Assembly (NCBI RefSeq): GCF_921293095.1
Contig: NC_060256.1
Coordinates: 89,249,851 to 89,313,850 of the forward strand
Source of the DNA: Ischnura elegans
Lineage: Eukaryota > Arthropoda > Insecta > Odonata > Coenagrionidae
Direction of reading: 5' to 3'
DNA: 64,000 bases
The notes beneath the pieces are model-generated. The model saw nothing but the letters and a program-made list of their open reading frames with translations, was not told the DNA's origin and ran no database searches. Made by a program: the position numbers and the translations under genes. Of this stretch, positions 1 through 44,230 are shown piece by piece. Position 1 is the first letter of the stretch, and each line of letters starts with the position of its first letter.

Positions 1-260
1 TTTAGAACACAAACCATTGAAGCCAATAGTAATTCCTATGACATATCTTGGTGAATGATCAAATCAAACTTAACAGGCGTATGCCTAAATCATATATCTT
101 GGTGAATAAAGTGCATTTGAAGGTAGACACCATGGCCAAAAAATGCAAAACACAACAAGCAAGAAGATGAAAATAATAGAGCCATATGATTATATATGAT
201 TTTAACTAAGGCTCTGGGCCTAAAAGGGTCGAATAAAAAGAAAAAAAAAACAAAACTCAC

Positions 261-3200
261 CGTTTTGAGTAAGGATTCGATGGATGAGAGGGAATGCACC
301 ACCTTGCCAGAAAGAATAGCAGCCATCAACTAATTTATTGGTTCGTCCTTGGAATCCTCCTTCAAATCGCATTTGACGATTCACATTCCACCTCTTCCGT
401 GAGTGCAGCAGAGTGCAATTTTATAGCAACGACAAAGAGGAAGAATTTAAGAAACAGGAGATAAAACATTTTCCAGGACTAAATCGAATGTAAAGACGAA
501 ACGAAAACACAAGATACAAAATGACAGATTTTGTTGGATTAAGGCTTACCAAGAGTGCCTTGATGTCACACAAACTCTCCCTTCCGAGTAATGAGAGGGC
601 AGCGAGACCACAGAATGCATAACCTCCATGCGCTTCCATACCAGGAACACCCGAAAAGCCTCCTTCATATGTTTGACAGCTAGAAGATGAAAGATAAACA
701 ACTCAAGAGAAGCACAATGAAGGGCATTGTTACCAAGTAAATACAATATTACTCGTTCTTACCAAGTAAATACAATATTACTCGTTCTGCTTTGATTCAA
801 CAGATATTTCAACCATACTGTCCCAGCAAAAAGTCAAGATACATGATTTTGAAGTACTGCATCTTGGTAACTACTTGCTCGATTGGAATGAAATAACCAT
901 GACGAAAGAACACAAATGGTATTTTCCACACTTTTTAATTCCAAAACTCAACAACCGACCCTGGTCTCAACGAATTGTGACATTTTCAAGGTGATACAAC
1001 CAGCACTCTAACAGTACTTATACCCAGGCTAAGGTAGGAGGTGGGGGAATATGGAATTGGTGTGAGGAGAGTGTGAGGGGAAACAGTTTCGGTGAACAGA
1101 TGAATGAAGGCCAATGACAAAAAACATACAAGAAGTGGAGTGTGAATGAATGTCCGGGTTTTGATGTCATGTCGATGCTTAACTTAAACAAAGGTGAGTC
1201 TGTACAAAATAAAACATCATCACTAAGTCCATCCAGTCTCTTGGCAATTTTGAATTTTTCCATAAAATCTAATTTAAGCCCTTTGTCATGTCAATGTAAA
1301 ATATCTATGTCAAAATTGCTTGAGTAACGAAACCGATGAAATTTTATTTCCTTTTATCGTTAAATTTCACTGTTATAAATACTGTTAAGTATCTCAGGTT
1401 GACGATCAGCTAATTTTATTGATTTTCATGTTAAACCATGCTATAATGGTTAAAGAAGATTAAAATCATTATCACTCAAAGATGACACATACTTTAAACA
1501 AAAATTGTTTAAAGGTCATTTTAAGTGATTTCAGAATCAAAAAAATAATTTTTTTCCTTAATCTGATCCAACAAGATCCCTTTGGTCAGTAATGGGGGCA
1601 ACTGTAACCTACCCTATGCTACTGAGACCCAAACAAAGGTGAAAAAGAATTCATTAATATAACTGAAAAGTATTTTTGATACACACTTATTAAATATTTT
1701 AAATAGTCAAATATGTAGTTAGTTACCACTAATTCCTCTCATCAGTAGCTTTGTCATTCCCCCAGACTTACCCAATTATCCATTCTGCTGAAAGATCAAA
1801 GAGGTCATCTGAGAATATGTTGGTCAGCCGTGCAACATCCAAAGCACAATACAAGCCACGAATGTCGACCTCTCCCCCAACATGCATGTGGAAAGCACCA
1901 TCTGGAGATCGAACTGACCACAAGAAATCCCGTAACTTCTCTCTGTGTAAAAAAAACAACAAGTTGGACATATATAACCTTATTGACACACTCCTCAGTT
2001 AAAGAAACTTGAGTAATCAGCTCAGCAAAGCAATTCAAAGATGAATAAAAGACAATACAGAGGAAGGTCAAGGGGCACAAATTCCTTCTGAAATTCACAT
2101 TAATTGCCAAAATATTTCACATTCATGTTAACTTTTCTCGGTGCACCACCAAAGGAGGCTTCCTAGACAATACAAATAACGAAAACTTCTTCCAACACAA
2201 GGGGCTAGAAAAAAAAGGTCCCTGCATTCCCCCTGCTACTGTTGTCAGTGGGAGGGTCTTCAGCTCCTCGGGCTAATTATGTGATACTAAACGTAACAGT
2301 TTGATTCCTGAGTGTGTAAATATATCAGTGTTTTTAAAATATAACTTTAAAGCTAATAAAAATACATAATTTGTTTTGAGTAAAAATATAAAAATGTGCA
2401 AGACAATCAAAATAGCATTCCTTTTACCGTTTGTACCCAGAAGAAACTTGAATAATTAATGGGGTAGTTTCCTTCATCAAAGAAAACAAAAGGCATTGAT
2501 TGCGATTCGTTACCCACCATTAGTGTATTCATAATATACAAATTATTTGGTTTTATAAATTCCAGTTTAGGCCAATGGCAATGGTCAATTTTAACCGCAT
2601 TTGAAAAAGGTCAGTTTGGCACCTATGCGATGCCACTCCACAGCGAGTCCAGGGAAACATGTCTTAATAATCACCTATTAAAACTGGCTATGGTCGGAAA
2701 GTTTCCTTCGTTTGATAAGGTATTAATAATCCATAATTAAGCCAAGCACTCTCTGCTAGCAGGGTACTCTGCTACCTTCTAGCAGGCTGCATCAGCAGCC
2801 TGCGCCTAGCGGCACATATGTCCTCGCCCCAAGGTCACCTCACTTTGCAGCAGCAGGAACCAGAATGACATCACACAGGCTTTTCCTGGCATTCATACTT
2901 AGCCGTCGCGTTTTCCCGTGCTTGAAAATTTTCCCTTTTGATTTTATCGCAAAAATTAGATATTGTAATTTAAAAATCTGAAAGTGTGAAATGCGTACTC
3001 CAGGAGTAATAATCTTTCGATTGAGGCAATAAAAAAAATAAAAGGAAACCACCCCATTACTTCATTATAGAGATGGGTCGGTTCCAGTATCCCGTTCTCG
3101 GTACTGCCGGTTCTTGGCCTGTGGAACTAGTATCGAGAACCGATCGCATTAAGTCGGTACTTTGGAACCAGCTTGGAACAGTGGCAATGATTTGAATTTG

Positions 3201-6200
3201 GCACCCAAAGCTGAAATGGTCAGCAGCATATTCGAGGCCAAAAAGTGAAAAAAAAAGGTTAAAAAATGCATTTATTACTTTCCGATAGCATGGCGTCCAC
3301 GTTCTTTTTCTTTTGAGAGTTGCTTGCTAACACGCGCATTTAAGGTTTCGTCAGTTTGTTACTCTTGCCTACATCGTAACATTGCACAGCCGGCTTTCAA
3401 ACAAGCTGACTATTCGCCTGCCGCCATCCACTGCGCCGTTCTTTCAACTTACCATAGGTCTCTATGTCAAACGAGTTGAATCGTGCCGCTGACAGCACTG
3501 CACCCATATCAATCCTGTCCGGTGATGTGCCTTCTTCAGCGTGAAACACCAACAATGCTACATTGAGGCCGCTTTCAGACGAACGACAATTTGCCGGCTG
3601 CTGTTTATGTGAAATTCAGGCGGCTTTCTGCTGCAATACCGTGTGCCGTGCCGTGAACGGCAACAGGTTGAAAATAGTTTCGTCTGAAAGTTGTCACGAT
3701 GGAATCATGTTCATATACAGAAATTCTTCAACATACAAGCAAGTTGCGTTCTGAGAGCTTGTTCATAAGTTGATAAACCTATGCAAGGCATCGAAAAGTA
3801 TTGTTATCCGGCAGAATGCAACGCTGCATTACAATTTTGCGTTAGGCCTGGTGTTGATGTACCTGCATGTTGAGCAATTTATTGTTGAGGTTACAATAAC
3901 TGTGACAGTGAAGCATGCGAATGAGTTGTCAATTAAAGTAAGAACTTTAGCTACATCCCAGAATACAGAATATATTTTGAACTGACGCACAAGTTACAAC
4001 AAATTAACAGATGATGTCGTCAGAAGTTGGGGGCGTTTCACTATTGATTGTGATGGTATGTAAATGCAGTATGTAAACTGTGCTCCAAGCAAATCTTGCG
4101 GAGCCCTTCAAATCAACATTGACCACTACTGTTTTCAGTGAACTCCTGTTCAGTATTGCAGGAAATTCTTCTGCCAAAAAAAGAACAGATTAAACCCAGA
4201 TAGGGTAAAAATGTTGGATTTTGTAAAATCAAAACCTGGAGTAAGAACCAGTGGCTGACTGATGTAATGAGACGTATTGGTGGATCATACATTCTTTAGC
4301 AATGCGTTATTTAAACTTTTTTACTTAGGAAATAAAATTATGGAGTTTTTTTGCAGAGCTTTCTTGTTAATTTACATCTGTAGTGAAAGTATTGTCATTC
4401 ACATCTTGTGGTTGTTCATCAGGCCATGGCCGGCCTAAGTAAACATATCAAACTGATCCAGCTCAGATGCACATAGAGGTTCTCCTTTGTCATCTGATGA
4501 ACTAGTCATTATTTTTTGCGCAAATCATCCATGGCACTTAGTTTTGCTCTAAAATGAGGCAAAAATGTTCAAAGGTGGCTTTGAACATTGGGGACTACTA
4601 ATCCAATCATTTTGACTGAAATAGTCAGCAAAAATAACATCCCAACAATTACCACCATGACTTTGTTAGGTGTTCTCATCCTATGATCCAATAATGAATG
4701 GATAATGAATCTTCTATTAACAAGGGGAGACCACGAAAGTTGCTCCGCCTTTTTCAATGCCGTATTTTTTATGGCCTTCGGAATGGTGAACACATCCCTG
4801 AACTAGTAGTGGTTCCGTTGAATGGGCCTTAGTTTGGCTGTAATTAATTAATTTTCATGCGGTACTTTTCACAAGCCGAGTATAGTGTCATGATATCGCC
4901 CATTCATCAGGAGGGTCAGGTGGGGTAGTGGTTAGCGTTTATGTGCTCTAGCAATAGTGGTTTCCATTTTTAATGTGGAAGTTGATCAGTATAAGCAATG
5001 AAAAAATTAACATCTTGGCGCACACCAACCCTTGCTAGTGCAGTCGTCGTATCTCCGTGTTTGAAATGACACTGCTTAAATACCTAACGCCATTATGGTG
5101 ATAAAAAAATAGTCTCATGTCTATGCTTGTCGCAATTAAAATTAATGAAAAAGTAGATACCGTATGATCACAATGGAGACAAGAAAATTTATAACCAGAA
5201 TGGAGCCTTGAACCCTGGTCCCCCGGGTGGTAGCCGTAAACGCTAACCACTACCCCACCTGACCCTCCTAATGAAAAGGCGATATCATGACACTATATTC
5301 GGCTTGTGAAAAGTACCGCATGAAAATTAATTAATTACAGCCAAACTAAGGCCCATTCAACGGAACCACTACTAGTTCAGGGATGTGTTCACCATTCCGA
5401 AGGCTATAAAAAATACGGCATTGAAAAAGGCGGAGCAACTTTCGTGGTCTCCCCTTGTAAGATAGAAATTTCAGACTGAGTAAATTCCCTTGCAATGGTA
5501 ATCTCTGCCAGGGTTCTCTATACCTTCTAATCTCTGGTGGCTGATATCAGATAAAATATGTATGCCATTAACAGTCTATGACAATAAAACATCCCCTATG
5601 AAAAAATTGTATTAACCTGTATAAAATTTGTATACTTTCTTATACATTGTCATGACAATTGTATAAGAATCTATACAAATTTTATACAGGTTTATACAAT
5701 TTTTTCATAGGGTATGCTATTGTCTCCAAATCCATAGTCAGAAACAAAAACCCTTCCATATAATGAATTGGGATCTGTGGAATCAGTGAATGACCCTCGT
5801 ATGACTAAAAAGGTGAGGTGGCTTGATTTTATTTGCATTTAGTGTCCAGCCATTTCTATCCTTGCTACAACAGGGGAACAAATTATTTTTTTCACAAACT
5901 GCAGGGTGTTGTGTTATCTATTCTTGACACCATGGCATCTTGACTTGACCCTTCTGTTAATGCCGGTCTACGCAAAGACACACAAGAATAGAAATTGTTA
6001 TTGAGACTAGAACCAGGATTTTTCTCGACGGATACAAGTTACCTATGTTGCTACATTTTTATATATTTAGGGATTGTTTTGCTCACCCTTGCATTCATGA
6101 TACCATACTTAATACTCTGATTTTTAGGTAGGTTTTGTAGGTTTCAATTTAATATGTGTATGGCTAATTCAAATAAAAAGCTTCTACTCCGTTCAATACA

Positions 6201-7351
6201 TTTATATAAAACCTTAAATTCTCTCACATAGTACCCTATTGTTATTAACGTTAACGACAGATAACAATAGCTTTTCAAACAATATACTTGCCGATTCCTT
6301 CATCCCCAGCATCATCCTACTAATTGTAAGACTCACCAGTGAGATTAAGTTTACACAAACAGAAAAATGGGTTAACAGCCATGATAACCCAGGATGTATG
6401 AATAATTAGACATGATAATCGAATGATTTGAAAACCATAGAATGTATAAATTTGAGGAAGACAGAGTTGATGGCGAGCACATCACACTTGCCTGTCAATC
6501 ACTTTATAAGCCTCTTCTGTTCCAATGATACATAGGGCATTAACTGCAGCGTAAGTCGGCGCTAGGTGAGGGTATTGCCCAGGACCGCCACCAAATCCTC
6601 CATCAGGACTTTGGCATCTGTCAAAAAGTAAAATCTCATGTTTCACTGCCTTAAATTTGAGGTAACATAAATGTAATAAAATCCTAAGTACCTCCCCAAA
6701 AAATGAGCAATTTTAGATAACTCGCTGGGTTGTAGCTGCACGTCCAAGAGTTCAAGACTGTGAAGGATCCAATAACAAAGCCATGGTCGACTGGAATCAA
6801 GGCACTGAAATTAAATCCAACATTTAATATGACAATTTTACATTGAATTACAAGTTCCCACGCTAAAACCAGTGTGTTTCGCGTAAAATTATTTGCGGTG
6901 TTTATGCATGCAAATGGTTTAAAATTCTTACTTCATAAGCTACAGACAGATGAGTTAGGCATTTCTTCAAGAAAGATATGTGCCTTTCTCTCAATAAAGC
7001 AGGCGCTTCCGGATCGATTTGGACTAATTTAAAAAAGGTCTCGAACAGTTCATTTACAGATTCCTCAACTGTCACCTATAAATTGGAAGAAAAACAATAA
7101 TGCATGAGGCATCATCCCACTGTTTAGCAATGAAGGCATTGAACCACGTCTCGCCGGATACAGCGAAAACAGTCACAGGAGACGAAATAGCCAAGTATCA
7201 GCAACTAACTTAAATTATGCCAAAAAGTAGCATCTCGGGTATCTACCTGGTCAATCGAAGTTGGCGTAAAGCAACCTTGTTCTTTAAACCTTTCTCTTTC
7301 TAAATCTTCGTAAGACCTCACGTTAGCCGCCATTCCTATTCTCGAGCTCAT
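261..7351 (-). CDS. FNTB: Protein farnesyltransferase subunit beta, C-terminal part beyond the left edge
   Basis: Coding exons in transcript order are 7351-7247, 7075-6932, 6804-6692, 6617-6492, 1942-1772, 679-550 and 393-261. All phases join, giving 307 codons of a protein usually about 430 residues long. The beta subunit carries the zinc and the substrate site that attaches farnesyl to CaaX cysteines of Ras, lamins and similar proteins. Visible family motifs are CFTPTSIDQ, RPWLCYWILHSLELL, GGFGGGPGQYPHLAPTYAA, LMHVGGEVD-like FHMHVGGEVD, MEAHGGYAFCG (active-site His) and KLVDGCYSFWQ, which supplies the Asp and Cys zinc ligands. The third zinc ligand, a His, must lie in exons off the window. 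ATG 7351 is chosen because an in-frame TAG lies seven codons upstream; ATG 7333 is also in frame. The intron after 6492 starts with GC instead of GT. Identification is very secure; exon edges come from splice motifs and phase. Confidence 0.96.
394..1771 (-). other. FNTB introns 5 and 6 (680-1771 and 394-549)
   Basis: The 156-bp intron 394-549 holds nothing notable. The 1,092-bp intron 680-1771 is AT-rich and holds one short tandem duplication at 732-789. No other gene or clear transposon was recognised. Confidence 0.75.
732..789. repeat. 29-bp tandem duplication
   Basis: A 29-base unit beginning accaagtaaatacaatatta occurs twice head to tail, at 732-760 and 761-789, essentially without change. 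It lies in an FNTB intron, 53 bp beyond the acceptor of the MEAHGG exon. The near-identity suggests a recent slippage or duplication. Confidence 0.9.
3068..4260 (+). mobile_element. Decayed hAT-type element with transposase C-terminal relic
   Basis: The left end reads TAGAGATGGGTCGG, the same terminal style as the hAT elements at 21071 and 49152. At about 4113-4250 a broken reading frame resembles the hAT dimerisation domain (a TTVFSE..FSIAGN-like segment followed by PDRVKMLDFVKS in another frame). The middle (about 3750-3990) matches the interior of the pogo-like family seen complete at 60100-61085, so something was inserted here. No matching right terminus was found, and 4260 is only the end of recognisable similarity. 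Confidence 0.6.
4720..5458. mobile_element. Foldback element with about 228-bp inverted arms and a tRNA-like head
   Basis: The arms at about 4720-4947 and 5233-5458 are nearly identical inverted copies, starting acaaggggagaccacg and ending in its complement. The 285-bp spacer is unlike the arms. The inner end of the right arm plus the adjacent spacer (5200-5265), read on the minus strand, resembles the 5' half of a tRNA: a box-A-like gggtagtggttagcg and a box-B-like ggttcaaggct. That suggests a SINE-like head. No clear target duplication was seen. Confidence 0.8.
5594..5712. repeat. Near-perfect palindromic MITE, 119 bp
   Basis: Two arms of about 57 bp form one long hairpin around the centre tgtcatgaca; the ends read ccctatgaaaaaattgta and its complement. 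There is no coding capacity. It looks like a snapback MITE, and the transposon superfamily is undetermined. Confidence 0.85.
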
Positions 7352-7705
7352 CAATAGTCGACGAACGCCCTAGCGAAAATTCATACTGGATCGCTTGTCC
7401 ATATTTTAACAATTCCCTTGGTTGGAGTGATTAAGCTATCAATCTTTCAGCATTATAGTTTCACTATTAAATTTAGAGCTGACAAAGCCTGCAATGCCCT
7501 CGCAGCAGTTGCCGAGAGAGATGAATTAATGATAATAATTCAATTAGCGTAGAGGTTAATGATTACTTTATTGAACCAGCTCTACTTTTTTCCCCACAGG
7601 AGCAAACTTTGTTCTGAGTAGTACGCAATTTCCTAAAGTGTATGAGGCAAAAATTCTTCCGATGGCTTCATCCGACTCATCCATCTGATACCACGGACCC
7701 CACAG

Positions 7706-7725
7706 CCAATTGCGGCATCGCCACG
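7706..7725 (+). promoter_or_regulatory. ER-stress-response-element-like motif
   Basis: The bases are CCAAT, a ten-base spacer, then CCACG. The mammalian ERSE bound by NF-Y with ATF6/XBP1 has the same half-sites with a nine-base spacer. It lies about 600 bp upstream of the start codon of SEL1L, an ER-stress-induced gene in mammals. The extra base may weaken or abolish function. Confidence 0.4.
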
Positions 7726-8146
7726 TAATTCAAATCATTGAAATGTTTCATTTCTACGTTCCTCTTCCCTATCGTGATTTGCAACGTCTGCAATGGCTTC
7801 ACCAGCGATTATAATTAACAGTTTATTTTAGAAAAATCCCGAAGAATTCATCGAAAGAAAAATAACGGACAGAAGTCAATAAATGATTATTCTCGAAGTC
7901 CGGGTTGGTCCGGGTGTTGTTTCGCTCTCGTGTAGTTGATAATTTGCCGAGTAGAGTGCGGTAGTGTTGTACAGATCACCTGTGTCATTTACGATGGGAA
8001 TGAAAATCGTTGAGGACGTTTATTTTCTAGGTAGTTTTCGACTAAATTGATTTTTTCTAGTGTAGTGAAATCTTAGAGGGTGTATAATTTCTTTGGTGAA
8101 CTTAACTCCGGAACGAGAGGTGTGTACAGTGAAAATAGGGGCTCTG

Positions 8147-8153
8147 TGACGTC
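8147..8153. promoter_or_regulatory. CRE/UPRE-like TGACGTC box
   Basis: TGACGTC is the core bound by CREB/ATF and related XBP1-type bZIP factors. It lies about 180 bp upstream of the SEL1L ATG. A single 7-bp match is weak evidence on its own. Confidence 0.35.
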
Positions 8154-8328
8154 TTGGAAACGCTAGCTGTATGTCGATATGACCTTTTTAATTGATAGAA
8201 TCGGTTTTATTGTTTACTCATGTCATTTATAGTCCCTTTGTAGTTAAGAAAAAGTCAATGTTAATTGGAGTGAAGCTGTGCAGGCATTAAGTTTTTGGTT
8301 CCTGAAATGTGTTTGTTTCATTAAAATC

Positions 8329-40667
<32,339 letters not shown>

Positions 40668-41840
40668 ATGAATGGGATACTGCGCTTTGTATGATGACAG
40701 GGATTTAGTGTATGTGGGGGAAGTTGTGGGAGGGGGGGGTGTGGGAAGGTGTGCGTGGCCGTTACTCGCGTGTGGTGGGTGCGCTGCGTTGTTTGTCTCA
40801 TTCAACGTGGACCACTTCTGTTTTTCTCCCCACAGCTCCATTCTCAATTACTGATCCTGATGAAACCATTAGACTATACATTTTGGGGTGTTCGATTTAA
40901 CTTGCCTCTTCCTTCACCTCTGCTGCATCGAATCTTTGTCATATTCCCTTTGATTTCAAAGCTTTTATTTGGTCCCAAAATCTATTTTTGTGGTTTTTTT
41001 CTTGATGCCCGATGACATTTAAAAAAAATTTATTCATCCAGTTTTATTAAATGTTATCTTTCAACACCAAAATTTCTGTAGCTTTTCTAAGTCCAAACAA
41101 CAGAGTTAGCCTATTTGACTTTGGAAATTTTCAAGTTGGCTCAAAAGACTGACTTAACTCTTTGAGGAGAGGACTCACAACTGCCAAACTTTTTTTAAAA
41201 ATTCTTGCTACATCATGTTTCTCAGATTTGTGGTATACTAGTGCCACGTGGCATGTGCAAAAAGAGCTACAAAGAGAACTCATCCCGCCCGATTACAGCT
41301 TGACTTCTATTCATCATCCCACCTATTACCACGCACTGTATGCGGCTGCTTGCACCGTTTGTTGTTTGTTGCTGGCAACACGCCTACCTTGCTGGCGTGG
41401 TGTCTCATGTGAAGCATCGTTTGCTGATGAGTTAGCTTTGAGCATAATGAGTGTTGCAATTACAATTTTGCCAGGGCATTGTATCCAAGATGGGTGAATG
41501 TTTTTAGGGATCCTAAATATGCATACTTCCATTGGCCATTGTTGTGATGTTTTACTTCCTATTTTTTGGTTTTCAGAGTTGACATTGTGAAGTGGACAAG
41601 CTGCTTTTTTGAATTATAAAAGTTGTGTGTAATGGCTCCTTCAATCTTGGGAGCTTATCTACATTGTGCTGTGTGTTGAAAAAATGAATGGAGATGGAAT
41701 GCACCCACTGTGATTGTTGCACCAATAAGTATGTATATTTTGTTTTGCCATTCCCGTCAAAAAAAATGGATGGACTGGATTATGAGGGAATGGGTGGGTG
41801 AAAGAGTGAGGAGTGTAAATAAAAGATTATTATATTGTAA
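40668..41840 (+). other. SEL1L 3' untranslated region
   Basis: This runs from the TAA stop (40665-40667) to a canonical AATAAA at 41818-41823. Earlier AATAAA-type sites are absent, so this is the best polyadenylation signal. The exact cleavage site is inferred. Confidence 0.6.
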
Positions 41841-42294
41841 ATACTGATCAGTCTTTCTGTTCATGAGACAATCTAACCACATAAAGGTCATTCCTACTGA
41901 TCATGTGATGTGAGGAAGTTAAGGTAATTTAATTACGGTTAATGGTTACACCTTTGCTTATTTTACTTGAAATGGATTATTTTAAAAAAATCAATTTTTA
42001 CTTGGAATCTACTCCTAAGCTCATGTGAGTAATTGTTATATTCTAGTTATCAATATTGAAAATTTGAATCTACATGCGCTGATCAAAGGCAATTCCAGCT
42101 ACATTAACCGCATCCACTGGTGTAAATTTTTGGTAGAAAGTTTATTTTTTCCTGAAGTGCCTTCATCAAACATTTCAATAATTATTTTATGCAATGGCAT
42201 TAAGGAATAATTAAATGCTGGTTTGCGTTCTGATACTCCAGGTTTGATAACATATTGACAGCAATTGCATCACTTACTGGAACAAAATTAAAAG

Positions 42295-43906
42295 TAGGGA
42301 TGGTCGGTTCGGATACTTCGGATCCAAATATCCGCAGATATTGCCCTTCATCGAATACTTCGGATCCAAAGTTGCTGAAGGCATCAGATCTGGATCCAAA
42401 ATTTTTAATTTATGCTTTAGTGAATGCAGTGTCCTACACGAGGGAGTGGAAAGAGTCCCGCTCCTACCTTCGCATACGCTGTTGCACTGCGATGCTTGTC
42501 CTACTCATGAACCATTTTGCTTAATAGCTCTTGTAGGGGTTACGCGACAGAGTTTCTGCCATGGACAATTTTACGCCAAAATACGACAGGCACATGGTGT
42601 GACTCATACAAAGAGATTGAACAACCAGTGGGCGAATCTCAATGCCATAGGATAACAACCACGTCAAAAGTGACTACGTCGCAGATGAAAAAAAAGCATC
42701 CTCGGCCCTCCATCACCCCACTCCTCTAAGGTTTTTTCCTTTCCGAGACTACAGAGTCCATTAATCAATATCTCTGAAGGAAAGTATCAAGTTACACGAG
42801 AGCAATGGAAGCATGTTTCATCCGTACCCCATCTCACCAATTGACCTTAAATACTATTTGAATGACTTACTGGACCCGAAGATGTCTCGGTAGTTTTCGG
42901 CAATTAGACGACGTACATGAGATTCAAAAAAGAATGAGACCAAATGCGTCGAATTTCTAACATATTTTGGTCTTTTTAAGCTCAAATTGATTCAAAAAAA
43001 GTTTTCCAAGTCAATTTCCAAACAACACAATTTTCAAAGAAACAGACGTGGCATCAGTACAGTCAAACAAGAAGATACGGCCTGGAAACGCCAACTGAAC
43101 ATATCACATCGGTCGCCCGGCATTGCTTTGAAGGCAACGATGTCACAAAATAGCAAGATCTGACATGTTCATCCTTGACACCCTCATTTATGGCCTTAAT
43201 GCTTGAAAGACAGAGGGATAGTTCTCCTACCACTCCACCTATCCTTTATGCACTTCTGCTGCCCACCCCTTCCTCTTGCTGAGCGGTCATCTCGTTCAGT
43301 TCCTGCAACTCGTTGCACGTGATGCTAATGCTGTTCTAAACATTGTTAATTGTGTTGCAGATTGTGCAGTTACAATTTAATTTGATGATATACCGATAAA
43401 AATCTTTCCTTTTGTAGAAACATTTATAATGACATAAAGAGAACCATTTGCATCCACTGTGACGTGAAAAAATCATGAGGAAGTGCAAAATCCACTTCAC
43501 CGCAACTGAAGCATTTGCAGGTGAAACAGAAGTCAGAATGTGAAGAGAAAGTGACAAAATTTTGGAGAAACTTATGTGGGGAATATCAAAATTCAGTCAA
43601 TGGATTATCCGAAAATTAAAACCTGTTTTCATTTCCGAACGCAAGCGTAACAGTTTACATCCTGAGCCTGTAAAGATTTTATCGTTTTCAAAAAATAATT
43701 TGAAAGCTTATAAATATGATTTTTTTAATCAGTAAAAATATTAAAACAAGTATGTAAATAAAAATAGCAATCCTTTGTATGTACCCAGAAGAAACTTGAA
43801 TAATTACTCAGTTTTATAGCAGACAATGGAAATGCATTAGGATCCGATAATATCCGAAGATGCGGATCTGAAAATCAAGGATCCGATCTGGATCCATCCA
43901 TCCCTA
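42295..43906. mobile_element. hAT-type element with perfect 8-bp target duplication
   Basis: The ends TAGGGATGGTCGGTTCGG and GGATCCATCCATCCCTA are inverted. ATTAAAAG flanks both sides exactly (42287-42294 and 43907-43914). Sub-terminal blocks repeat cggatcc. Much of the interior (about 42430-43200) is an inverted copy of part of 25554-27346, so it is a composite. No transposase was recognised. Confidence 0.88.
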
Positions 43907-43969
43907 ATTAAAAGTGATAGTAATTGTAATTTCAATCCTACTGGTTACGTTTTCAAAGAGTAATTTATC

Positions 43970-44230
43970 ATTGCAATAAATAACAAATCTGACTGCATGG
44001 TAAGTCCTAAGCATACGAACAAGATGCATTCCAAGACCCTGTTCATAAGTTGAAAAACCCTTGCAAGGTTAGGGATATCCTGCAGAACGCAACGCTGCAT
44101 TACTACGTTGCTCGCGTTAAAACTGGCGATGGTGACAAACTGATCTGGCTGGAAAATTTTGATCTCCACGGAAAGGAATAACGGGCGAAATGCTGAACAG
44201 TTCTGGACTTCAAAACGGACATATGTGGCG
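43970..44230. repeat. Internal fragment of the CTCTCGTTAATA pogo-like family
   Basis: It matches the interior seen at 60299-60515, 38700-38900 (inverted) and 3751-3860: cctgttcataagttgaaaaa, then atatcctgcagaacgcaac. Terminal repeats are absent. Confidence 0.7.

Larger units (their letters stand above)
1943..6491 (-). other. FNTB intron 4, long and repeat-filled, GC-AG type
   Basis: This 4.5-kb intron separates the GGPGQYPHLAP exon from the HVGGEVD exon. On the minus strand it begins GCAAGT and ends in CAG. It contains a decayed hAT relic (about 3068-4260), a 740-bp foldback (4720-5458) and a 119-bp palindromic MITE (5594-5712). Stretches 1943-3067 and 5713-6491 show no gene that I recognise. 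Confidence 0.85.
7352..8328. promoter_or_regulatory. Shared divergent promoter interval of FNTB and SEL1L
   Basis: The two genes start head to head with 977 bp between ATG codons, and no other gene lies between them. The interval contains CCAAT and CCACG separated by ten bases (7706-7725), a second CCACG at 7691-7695, and TGACGTC at 8147-8153. Several short ATG-initiated frames precede the SEL1L start. Transcription start sites cannot be read from sequence alone. Confidence 0.65.

Noticed and set aside
1-260. A further FNTB exon before the left edge
   Set aside because: No frame in 1-250 resembles the next conserved FNTB segment; the remaining exons must lie outside the window.
5200-5265. 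A functional tRNA gene
   Set aside because: Only box A and box B-like motifs are visible; no full cloverleaf could be drawn, and the sequence lies in a foldback repeat.
8278-8328. Extension of the SEL1L N-terminus to a GTG at 8278
   Set aside because: GTG is not a usual nuclear start; ATG 8329 gives a clean signal peptide.
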